Of a stretch of 64,000 nucleotides of DNA, positions 35,736-43,573 are shown piece by piece (the first letter of the stretch is position 1; every line of letters starts with the position of its first letter). Origin of the DNA: Planctomycetota bacterium. Lineage in GTDB: Bacteria; Planctomycetota; Phycisphaerae; Phycisphaerales; Phycisphaeraceae. The notes below the pieces were generated by a model, which did not search any database, was not told where the DNA came from, and saw only the letters and a list, made by a program, of their open reading frames with translations. A program made the position numbers and the translations under genes. Location of the stretch: the NCBI GenBank assembly GCA_021413865.1, contig JAIOPN010000005.1, forward strand, positions 35,423-99,422, read 5' to 3'.

Positions 35736-37805
35736 TCACCCCGCCACCGGCTCCGGGAATACGGGCACACTCTTCTTCCGCAGCTTCTTCGGCACCGCGA
35801 AACGCACGAAGGTTCCCCACCCGTTGCCCGAATCCGTGTCCAGCGCGATCACGATCTCGCGCTTCCCCGCCTTGAGCTTCACCGGAACCACCGAGCGGTC
35901 CGGCCGCGCGGGGTTCACGCGCCTGGGCTCCGCGAACACCGGCTTGCCATCCACGAACACGCGCACGCCGCCGTCGTGCCCGACGTTGAGCAGCCACTCG
36001 CCCGCCTTCGCCACCCTCGCATGGAAACCCATGTACGCGATGCCGTCCTTGCCGCCGTACACGTTGTGCGCATTGAGGAACTTCAGCCCAGGCCCCTCGT
36101 CGTTGGCGACGAGCGTCTCCCACCCCGCGCGGCTCGCCAGCGAAACCCTCGGCACGGTCGCGACACCGCCGTTGCGCGGGAACATCTTTGAAATCTTGCA
36201 CGACGTCACGAAAGGCGACGTCCACGGGTCCACCACCGCCTGCTTCTTCGTCGCCGCCCTGACCCGCGCCGCCTCGATCTTCGACACGCGCCGCGTCAGC
36301 ACGCCCAGTTCCGCCTTGATCTTCTTCTCGAAATCAGGCTTCACCGCTTCATCCGCGTGGCCGACCTCCATCATCTCGCGCAGCACGCGCGCCCCGACGC
36401 TCTGCGGGTAGGCGTCCGCGATCTTCTTCGCCGTTTGCAAAACCTCCCGATAGCGCGAAGCGCCGGCGGCCACCGCCTGCCCGAGGTTCAGCACCGAGGC
36501 GGGCGTCACCATGTCCTCCGCCACCTTGTCCCAGTCGCGGTAGGCGCGGAACTGGCACGCCATGTTGATCAGGTCTCGCATCGTCACGGAGAACTGATTG
36601 GTGATCGACGTGTCCGCCCCGGCGGGGAAGAGGTCTTTCTTCGAATCGAAGCGCGGCTGGGCGTAATCGTCGTCACGGCAGGCGTCGCGCTGCGACTTGT
36701 CGCGGAAGTCGGGCACGTCCAGCGGCCGGCCCCCCTCGGCGCCCGAGCGGTAGGCGAGGATGCCGGGCAGCGTGCAGTCGCTGGCGTTGTAGATGTCGAA
36801 CGGCGCCGGCTCGCCCGTCAGAATCTGCCGGGCGAAGTAGTAGAGCACCCAGAAATCGCCCCCGCCGTGGCCGGTCTTGGCCGCCAGGTCGCCCAGCTCG
36901 TCCCAGTGCGGGATGACCGGGAACTTGGGCGAGCCGCCCGACGCGCCCAGGCGGAGCTTGAGCGATCCGTCGGACATGTCCGCCGAGCCGAGCGTGCCCC
37001 AGAGGCGTTGCACGTGCGAGTCATTGGTCGTCGCGCCCATGAGGTTGCGGACGGTGCCGCCGTTGGACATGGAGATGAGCGACGGGCCGGCCCCGCCCAT
37101 GCCCTTCCCGCCGAACGGGTAGCCCGCGAGCACCTGCGTGGAGGGCAGCGCGGTGACGCGCGTCGGCCGCTTGCCGGTGATGTGCATCATCGGGCCCAGC
37201 GAGTGCGTGTTGTAGTAGTGGAAGTTCAGCCAGCTCCGCCAGGAGTGCGTCTGGTTGCCCGGGTTCATCGGCGTGCCGTCGATGTAGGTGTACGCAAGCG
37301 TGCGGCACTCGTGGACGTACTCGAACTCGCCGTACATCAGCTCGCCGAACAACCCCTCGCGCCACTTGCGCGCCAGCCACATGTTCCCGGCGGAGAACGG
37401 GTAGTTCTCCGCGAGGTTGTACACCTTGCCGCTCTTCTCGACCGCATCGGTCAGCCGTACCCCCTCGGCGACGGTGTGGAAGCTCGTCACCTCGCTGAGC
37501 ACGTGCTTGCCGGCGGCGAGGCAGGCGATGGCGTCGTCGGCGTGCGCGGGGCAGAAGGTCGCCAGCAGCACGGCGTCGAAGTTCATCGCGAGGAACTCCT
37601 TCGCGTCCGATGTCGCCGTCGCGTTGGGGTTCAGCTTCAGGAAGTTGTCGCGCATGTGCTGGTTGAAGTCGCACCCGGCGACGATGTCGAAGTTCAGCGC
37701 CTGCGCCGAGCGGTAGAACGACATGCCTCTGCCCAGGCCCCAGATGCCCAGGCGGATGCGTCGGTCGGACTTGAAGATACGGTCGGCTTGCTTGCTCTTG
37801 GCCAC
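35736..37805 (-). CDS. Gfo/Idh/MocA oxidoreductase fused to a lectin-like C-terminal domain
   Basis: 689 residues, GTG start with AAGGA 7-8 nt upstream. Residues ~15-140 form the NAD(P)-binding Rossmann domain (IRLGIWGLGRGMSFYRSAQA, AACLAAGKHVLSE). The catalytic-type segment follows (AENYPFSAGNMWLARKWREG), with NFHYYNTHSLGPMMHITGKR in the substrate domain, resembling the GH109-like branch. Residues ~400-525 are helical. The last ~150 residues (WTSPFVTSCKISKM ... GEWLLNVGHDGGVRVFVDGK ... RFAVPKKLRK) look like a PA14/CBM-type beta-sandwich. No signal peptide is seen. Its neighbour is a second Gfo/Idh enzyme, suggesting a sugar-modifying or sugar-degrading pair. Confidence 0.85.
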   Translation of the reverse strand: MAKSKQADRIFKSDRRIRLGIWGLGRGMSFYRSAQALNFDIVAGCDFNQHMRDNFLKLNPNATATSDAKEFLAMNFDAVLLATFCPAHADDAIACLAAGKHVLSEVTSFHTVAEGVRLTDAVEKSGKVYNLAENYPFSAGNMWLARKWREGLFGELMYGEFEYVHECRTLAYTYIDGTPMNPGNQTHSWRSWLNFHYYNTHSLGPMMHITGKRPTRVTALPSTQVLAGYPFGGKGMGGAGPSLISMSNGGTVRNLMGATTNDSHVQRLWGTLGSADMSDGSLKLRLGASGGSPKFPVIPHWDELGDLAAKTGHGGGDFWVLYYFARQILTGEPAPFDIYNASDCTLPGILAYRSGAEGGRPLDVPDFRDKSQRDACRDDDYAQPRFDSKKDLFPAGADTSITNQFSVTMRDLINMACQFRAYRDWDKVAEDMVTPASVLNLGQAVAAGASRYREVLQTAKKIADAYPQSVGARVLREMMEVGHADEAVKPDFEKKIKAELGVLTRRVSKIEAARVRAATKKQAVVDPWTSPFVTSCKISKMFPRNGGVATVPRVSLASRAGWETLVANDEGPGLKFLNAHNVYGGKDGIAYMGFHARVAKAGEWLLNVGHDGGVRVFVDGKPVFAEPRRVNPARPDRSVVPVKLKAGKREIVIALDTDSGNGWGTFVRFAVPKKLRKKSVPVFPEPVAG

Positions 37806-37824
37806 GGGGGTTTCCTTGTAATCT

Positions 37825-37945
37825 GAATTGAACCACGGAGACGCGGAGGAAAGATGAGAGAGCGGAGAAGAAATCAGAAGGATTGGACTAATTTTTGTAT
37901 TTCTCCGCTATCTCCGTGTCTCTCCGCGTCTCCGTGGTTCAATTC
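37825..37945. repeat. 121-bp element with perfect 24-bp inverted repeats
   Basis: Left arm 37,825-37,848 (GAATTGAACCACGGAGACGC then GGAG) is matched exactly by its reverse complement at 37,922-37,945. The AT-richer centre is non-coding. It sits between the two oxidoreductase genes and could also act as a terminator-like hairpin. Confidence 0.8.
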
Positions 37946-37968
37946 GGTTGAGTTAGAACATTCCAGAT

Positions 37969-38991
37969 TCACCGCAGCGCCCCGGTGAGGCGGTGGGCGT
38001 TGGCGTCGCGGTTGGCTTGCTCGACGAAGACCTGCGCCTGCCAGCCGTCCACGCCGGTGGCCATGCGCTGGGTGACGCCCCTGCCCTCCACCGCGTCGGC
38101 GAAATCACGGACCAGCTCCGTCATCGGGTGCACGTGGCTCACGCCCGTCAGGTCGATCGCTTCCACCAGCGACTGGCTGTGCAGGCGGAGCGTCGTGGTG
38201 CGGATGGTGTCGTTGAAGCAGTTGACCACGCCGGCGCTGCCGACGATGGTGAGCACGTCGCTGGTGGCCACGGGTTGCATGTAGGCCCCGTAGGCGAAGC
38301 TGGCGCTCAAGGTGGCGAGCACGCCGTTGTCGAGCTCGGCGGTGACGCTGATGTGCGGGGGGTGTTTCGTCGATTCGCCGAACCACCGGCCGCGCGCGGA
38401 GATGTCCGCCCACCTGCCGCCGCAGAAGTGCCTGATCTGGTCCGCCTTGTGGATGCCGCAGTCCAGCCCGCCCGCCAGGTCGCTCAGGCGGAACCGCCGC
38501 GCCGCCAGTGCGCCGAACGCCTTGTGCCCGTCCCAGAAGTGCTGCACGTGGACCGCCTCGATGCGGCCGAGCCGCCCCTCGTCGATCCAGCGGCGCACGG
38601 CCCGCACCTCGGCCTCGTAGCGTGTCTCGAAATTAACCGCCAGGATGCGTTTGTTTTTCTCCGCCGTCTCCACCATCGCCCGGCAGTCCTCGACGCTGGT
38701 CGCCATCGGCTTCTCGCAGATGACGTGCTTCCCCGCTTTCATGGCCTCGATCGCGATCGCCGCGTGCGTGTCCGCCAGCGTGGCGACATAGACCGCGTCG
38801 ATCTCCGCCTTGGCGAGCATCTCGCGGTGGTCGGTGAACTGCGCCACGCCCTGTGCCCCGACGGCCGCGAGGTTGTCACGGCTGATGTCGCACACCGCGG
38901 CGAGCGTGAAGCGGTCGGGCGTCGAGCCAAGCGCCGGCACCACCGCCCAGCGGGCGTGCGTGCCGCAACCGACCAGACCAAAACGGATCAT
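37969..38991 (-). CDS. Gfo/Idh/MocA-family oxidoreductase
   Basis: 340 residues. ATG 38,991 is chosen because AGGAGG lies 6 nt upstream; the frame is open for 87 codons more, into the mobile element, which is not credible coding. The Rossmann site is IRFGLVGCGTHARWAVVPAL, with CEKPMATSVEDCRAMVETAE (the conserved EKP lysine) and LDCGIHKADQIRHFCGG (the catalytic-type Asp/His region). These enzymes oxidise or reduce sugars and cyclitols with NAD(P); the substrate is undetermined. Confidence 0.92.
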   Translation of the reverse strand: MIRFGLVGCGTHARWAVVPALGSTPDRFTLAAVCDISRDNLAAVGAQGVAQFTDHREMLAKAEIDAVYVATLADTHAAIAIEAMKAGKHVICEKPMATSVEDCRAMVETAEKNKRILAVNFETRYEAEVRAVRRWIDEGRLGRIEAVHVQHFWDGHKAFGALAARRFRLSDLAGGLDCGIHKADQIRHFCGGRWADISARGRWFGESTKHPPHISVTAELDNGVLATLSASFAYGAYMQPVATSDVLTIVGSAGVVNCFNDTIRTTTLRLHSQSLVEAIDLTGVSHVHPMTELVRDFADAVEGRGVTQRMATGVDGWQAQVFVEQANRDANAHRLTGALR

Positions 38992-39101
38992 CGCCAACCT
39001 CCTGGGCCCCGCGGGGGACACATCACACCGTATAAGGCCCGCCGCCGCAACCACGGCGAACTCTCTTTCTTGAGTTTCATCCCGTAGCCCCCGGCGGACA
39101 G

Positions 39102-39557
39102 CATTATTCATCACCGGATTGATCACCGTGCGTAAGTACTTGCGCACGGCGCAGTTCGCGTCCACACTGGTCTCCAACCCTTTACCTCTGGAGGTCAGCG
39201 ATGGAACGCGAACGTTTTGTAAGGATGCGGCTTTCCCTCTCCACAAGATCATCCTTCAGGTCCTGCTCTGGGCGGCGCTGCATGGCAAGCCCATCTCCCG
39301 GCCGCCACGCCACGCAACGCCTGCACGCCCTGGGGTTCCTCCGCGGCCCCATCGGCAGACGCATCCTCAAACGCCACCGTATCCGCATCGAGCAGGTCCA
39401 CGGCCGCATGACCGGTTCCAGCGTCGGCCTGGATCACCTGCCCATGCACGCCCGCCGTCTCCACCGCGTGAAGGTCTGGGTCGCCATCCTGCTGATCATC
39501 CTCACAGACCTGCAGGTCCGTGATTACAACGCATCACAGGCCGCGTGATGAATAATG
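39102..39557. mobile_element. 456-bp decayed IS with 12-bp perfect terminal inverted repeats, truncating secDF
   Basis: CATTATTCATCA (39,102-39,113) and TGATGAATAATG (39,546-39,557) are exact inverted copies. Inside are remnants of a transposase: LHKIILQVLLWAALHGKPIS in one frame, and GRRILKRHRIRIEQVHGRMT ... RVKVWVAILLIILTDLQV in another. A near-palindrome GTGCGTAAGTACTTGCGCAC lies near the left end. No target duplication is visible (ACAG against AAGC outside the ends). The right end overlaps the 3' end of secDF. Confidence 0.72.
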
Positions 39558-42500
39558 AAGCCGTGCACGCCCTCGCCGCCGACGCAGTAGAGCACGAGGG
39601 TGGAGATGAAGGCGGTGCCGGAGGTCAACAGGGTTCGGCTGAGGGTCTGGTTGATGGAGGCGTTGATGATGGCCGGGGAGGCGAAGGCGAGCCTGCCGCG
39701 GTTCTCACGGATGCGGTCGAAGACAACGATGGTGTCGTTGACCGAGAAGCCGATGAGTGTGAGCGCCGAGGCGATCATGGAGAGGTTGAGGCGGAAGGGC
39801 GTGATGCCGAGCATCCGACCCAAAGCGGTGTCGGCGAGGTAGAAGGCGAAGGCCGCCATGCCGATGGCGATGACCACGTCGTGGATGAGGGCGATGACGG
39901 CGCCCAGGCCGTAGCGGGGGTCGCCGAACCTGAACCAGATATAGACCAGGATCGCGATCCAGCTCAGGACGATGGCGACGATGGCCTGCTGCTTCATGGT
40001 GCCCGAGACCTGGCTGGAGAAGTTCGAGACGCTGGCTAGGCTCACGTCGTGGTGCAGCGCCTCCTTGACGAGTCGCCACTCGGTGGCGGCCAGGCCCTCT
40101 TTCTCGTCAAAGGTTTCGGGGGTGTCGGCGTAGCTGACCTGCTCGTCGCGGGCCACGATGACGACGGACTTGCAGAGGTCCGGCTCGCCGCCCTGACCGT
40201 GGGAGGCGATGTCCAGCGGGATGACGTCGAACGGCCGCGCGCCGTATTTCTCAAACATCGGGCTGAACTGCACGCTGTTGATGCGCTTGCGGATTTCCTG
40301 GACCGGCTGGGCCGGGGTCAGGTTGTCCAGCACGATCGCCACGCCGCCGACGTAGTCGGCGACCTTCTCGCTGATCTCGGGCCGACCGATGGCGGCGCCC
40401 AGATCGGTGGTCTTGATCGGATGAACCGGCGCGCCTTCCAGACCTTCCTTGTTCATGCCGTCGGCGGTGATGGCGCTCTGGATGTCCAGCACGTCGGCGA
40501 AGGCGGTGCGGATGGCGGAGCTGACGGCGTTGGCGTCGTTGCCGGGCTTGTTCTCGCCGCCGGCGAGTGTGATGATGGTGAACGACGTGCCGTGTGTCTT
40601 CCCGTTGCGGACCTCGGTCTCACCAACGGTCTGGACGGTCGAGTTGTCGCCCGCCAGTTCCTTGAGCCCGACCTTGCCGGCCTCGTCATCCAGGCGTTTG
40701 CGGACCTCTTCGATAGAGAGCGTCTTGCCCGTGGCCAGGTTGAATGTGACCTGTGTACCGCTGCGGAACTCGATGTCCAGGAAGTTGGCGCCGCGCGCGA
40801 TCAGGGCGCCGATGCCCAGGACCGTCAGGACGATGCTTATGCCGTAGAACAGGTGCCAGTGCTTGACCCAGTCCACGTTGGGGGTGAGCCAGCGGCGGAC
40901 GGCAGGGACGGCCAGCGGCAGCATCGAGATCGTGGCGGGCTTGGCGAAGGCGATGTAGTAGTCGATGACGACGCGCGAGGCGAAGACGGCGGTGAAGAGC
41001 GACGCCGCCAGACCGATGCCCAGCGTCAGGCCGAAGCCCTTGATGTCGGCCGTACCCACGTAGTAAAGCACGACGCAGGTGAAGATCGACGTCAGGTGGG
41101 TGTCGATGATGCTGCTCATGGCGTGGCGGTAGCCCAGGCGCACGGCCATCTTGAGCGGGACCTTGCGTTCCAGTTCCTCGCGGATGCGCTCGTAGATCAG
41201 CACGTTGGCGTCCACCGCCATGCCGATGGTGAGGATGATGCCCGCGATGCCCGGGAGCGTGAAGGTCGCCCCGATCATCGACATGATGCCCAGGATGATG
41301 ACGATGTTGAACGCCAGTGCGAAGTCGGCGATCAACCCGCCCACGAAGTAGTAGCAGAGCATGAACACGCAGACGAAGACGAACGAGATGACCGCCGCGC
41401 GGAGGCCCCACTTGAGGTTGTCCTGCCCGAACTGCGGGCCAACCTTCTGGATGCTGATGGGGTTCTCGCTCAGGCTGGCCCTGAGGGAGCCCGCCTTAAG
41501 GGTGCGGACGAGGTAGTCGAGCTGCGGCTTGGAGAACCCGCCGCTGCCGCCGGTGATGATGCCGCTGGTGGTGATGGCGGACTGGATGTTCGGGGCGGAC
41601 ATGACCCTGCCGTCGAGAACGATGGCCATCGGCTGGTCTTTATGGCTGGCGGTGAGCGCGCCCATGAGCTGGCCGCCGTAGCCGTTAAGCTCGAAGCCCA
41701 CGGCGGAGAAGTTCGACTTGTCGGCGGTGGGGTAGGCCGCCACCAGGGCCCAGCCGGACTGCGCCTGGGTGATGCTGCTATCGGGGTCGTTGGAGAGCAG
41801 GATGTAGATGCGGTCGCCGTACGGCTGGGCAATGAGGCGGCGCTGCTCGAAGAAACCGACGGGGTCCTTCTCGAACGCCTCACGCTCGCGGCGGTTCTCG
41901 GCGAAGCTGGAGATGTCGTCCACGGGCAGCCAGACGTACTTGGCGCGGGCGGAGCCGCGCGGGCCACGGGTGCGGAGCTGCTCGCGGTATTCGTTCTGCT
42001 CGGGGAGCGATCGCGGGCTGGGGGCGACGCGGAACTCGAGCACGCCCGAGCCGCGCAGCATGCCGATCAGGTCGTTGGGGTCATCGAGCGGGCCTTTGAC
42101 CTTCTCGTAGGCGGCCCACGCGTCGGCGACCTGGCGCACCTCGGCCTCGCGGCCCGGGTGCGCCTTGATAAGCACGTCGAGCGCCGGCCCACGGAAGGCC
42201 GTTACCGCGTCCGCCTTCTTTTTCTCGATCTGCTCGGGCGTGCCGACCGGGAGCGCGAGCACGCGGTCAAGGTCCGCCGGCAACACGTTGGTCTGCAGGA
42301 GCTCCAGGCGGACCGTATCCGCTTTCCGCCGTGCATCGCTGAAGGCACGGGTCAGCTCATAGAGCTTTTCCCGCTGGGCCTGAAGCTTCTTGTTCAGTTC
42401 GGCCCGCTTGGCGTCGCTCTCGGGGAGCGCGACCAGTTGCCGCTCGGTCTCACGCGCCGCCGCCTGGGCCTGCTCGTAGGGCTTGCGCGCCGCCGTGAGG

Positions 42501-42979
42501 GCCTCCTCGGCGACGGCCACGTTCTCCAAAAGCTTGCGCTGCCCGGCGCTGCCGCGGGAGAGCCGCTCGATCACGGTGTTGCGCTCCGCGCCGACGGCCC
42601 GGACAATCTGGTCGATGTCGCGCGCCGAGAGGTTGCCCGACATAAGGGCCTCGCGTGCCGCGATGAAGCTCTTGCGCAGTGTGACAACGTTTTCCTGCGG
42701 CTGCGCCATCTGGATCTCGATGCGGTTGCCCGCCTGCTGACGCCAGATGAGGTTGCGCACGCCGTGGGGGTCAACGCGGCCGCGGAGCACGGCGATGGTC
42801 TCGTCGATCTCCGATCGCGCGTTCACCCCGTCGGGGACGTTGACCTGGTAGAGCAGCGTGGTGCCGCCGGCCAGGTCCAGCCCGGGTTTGAGCTTCCGCT
42901 CGGGCGGGTAGATACCCAGGCCACAGAGCACAAGAACGGCCAGGATCAGCAGCGGCTTCCAGAGAGGTTGTTTTTCCAT
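39524..42979 (-). CDS. secDF: fused SecD-SecF protein export subunit, C terminus replaced by IS sequence
   Basis: 1,151 residues. The SecD part (~1-730) starts with a membrane helix and KPGLDLAGGTTLLYQVNVPD. It contains a ~190-residue coiled-coil-like insert (~105-300) before GMLRGSGVLEFRV. Its membrane half has VDANVLIYERIREELERKVP and GFGLTLGIGLAASLFTAVFA. The SecF part (~730-1,140) starts FLDIEFRSGTQVTFNLATGK and has FSVNDTIVVFDRIRENRGRL. SecDF uses the proton gradient to help preproteins through SecYEG. The host reading ends at CVGGEGVHGF; the last ten residues (IIHHAACDAL) come from the mobile element, so the sixth SecF helix is missing. Third gene of a tgt-yajC-secDF operon. Confidence 0.93.
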   Translation of the reverse strand: MEKQPLWKPLLILAVLVLCGLGIYPPERKLKPGLDLAGGTTLLYQVNVPDGVNARSEIDETIAVLRGRVDPHGVRNLIWRQQAGNRIEIQMAQPQENVVTLRKSFIAAREALMSGNLSARDIDQIVRAVGAERNTVIERLSRGSAGQRKLLENVAVAEEALTAARKPYEQAQAAARETERQLVALPESDAKRAELNKKLQAQREKLYELTRAFSDARRKADTVRLELLQTNVLPADLDRVLALPVGTPEQIEKKKADAVTAFRGPALDVLIKAHPGREAEVRQVADAWAAYEKVKGPLDDPNDLIGMLRGSGVLEFRVAPSPRSLPEQNEYREQLRTRGPRGSARAKYVWLPVDDISSFAENRREREAFEKDPVGFFEQRRLIAQPYGDRIYILLSNDPDSSITQAQSGWALVAAYPTADKSNFSAVGFELNGYGGQLMGALTASHKDQPMAIVLDGRVMSAPNIQSAITTSGIITGGSGGFSKPQLDYLVRTLKAGSLRASLSENPISIQKVGPQFGQDNLKWGLRAAVISFVFVCVFMLCYYFVGGLIADFALAFNIVIILGIMSMIGATFTLPGIAGIILTIGMAVDANVLIYERIREELERKVPLKMAVRLGYRHAMSSIIDTHLTSIFTCVVLYYVGTADIKGFGLTLGIGLAASLFTAVFASRVVIDYYIAFAKPATISMLPLAVPAVRRWLTPNVDWVKHWHLFYGISIVLTVLGIGALIARGANFLDIEFRSGTQVTFNLATGKTLSIEEVRKRLDDEAGKVGLKELAGDNSTVQTVGETEVRNGKTHGTSFTIITLAGGENKPGNDANAVSSAIRTAFADVLDIQSAITADGMNKEGLEGAPVHPIKTTDLGAAIGRPEISEKVADYVGGVAIVLDNLTPAQPVQEIRKRINSVQFSPMFEKYGARPFDVIPLDIASHGQGGEPDLCKSVVIVARDEQVSYADTPETFDEKEGLAATEWRLVKEALHHDVSLASVSNFSSQVSGTMKQQAIVAIVLSWIAILVYIWFRFGDPRYGLGAVIALIHDVVIAIGMAAFAFYLADTALGRMLGITPFRLNLSMIASALTLIGFSVNDTIVVFDRIRENRGRLAFASPAIINASINQTLSRTLLTSGTAFISTLVLYCVGGEGVHGFIIHHAACDAL

Positions 42980-43033
42980 AATCGCTGAGAGATATCGGTG
43001 ATGGGGGTGGAAAGGCGTGAACGGGCGACGTGA

Positions 43034-43498
43034 TTACGGGGCCGTGGGTTCTTCCTTGTCGTCAACGACGGCCTGCACCGCGGCGCGGGTGACCCGCATG
43101 CGGGAGTTCGTGTTCTCGTCGGTCTTGAGGATGATGTCCTGGTCGCGGACCTCGACGACCGAGCCGTAGATGCCGCCGATGGTCAGGACCTTGTCGCCCT
43201 TCTTCATGTTGGCGATCATGGCCGCTCGCTTCTTCTTTTCTTTACTGTTGCTGCGCATCGAGAAGAACATAAAGAGGCCGACGACCACCAGCATGAGCAG
43301 CATCGGATTGAAGGGTGAATCGGACGAAGCCTTGGGAGCCGCCGCGCCGGGCTGGCTGCTGGCGACGGTGCCCGTGGCGACCTGCGGCGTACCCGAAGGC
43401 GTGGCGGGAACGGCGGGAGCGGGCCCAACCGTGGTAGCGCTTTGAACGGTGGCCGGCGCATCTTCCTGCGCCAGGACCAGGGGGAAGCTGTACGACAT
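43034..43498 (-). CDS. yajC: YajC, preprotein translocase accessory subunit
   Basis: 154 residues from ATG 43,498, which has GGAG 8 nt upstream; an upstream GTG adds 11 residues. A Pro/Ala/Thr-rich N-terminal stretch (~60 residues, unusual for YajC) precedes the membrane helix PMLLMLVVVGLFMFFSMRSN, then the YajC core KRAAMIANMKKGDKVLTIGG and GSVVEVRDQDIILKTDENTN. It acts with SecDF at the Sec translocon. The spacing to secDF is 54 bases. Confidence 0.93.
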   Translation of the reverse strand: MSYSFPLVLAQEDAPATVQSATTVGPAPAVPATPSGTPQVATGTVASSQPGAAAPKASSDSPFNPMLLMLVVVGLFMFFSMRSNSKEKKKRAAMIANMKKGDKVLTIGGIYGSVVEVRDQDIILKTDENTNSRMRVTRAAVQAVVDDKEEPTAP

Positions 43499-43573
43499 CA
43501 GCAAGGCTCCGGGAATCGGCCCAAAAATCACCGGCCTTGTGCGTGGCCGGCCCGCCCCGCGGGCGTCCCCTGA

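Noticed and set aside
39119..39252. N-terminal extension of the oxidoreductase frame into the mobile element
   Set aside because: A strong AGGAGG site and the Rossmann start at 38,991 show the real start; the extension is IS sequence.
40049..42988. 979-codon open frame antisense to secDF
   Set aside because: Arg/Val/Asp/Gly-biased text produced by high third-position GC of secDF on the other strand; no motif and no ribosome site.
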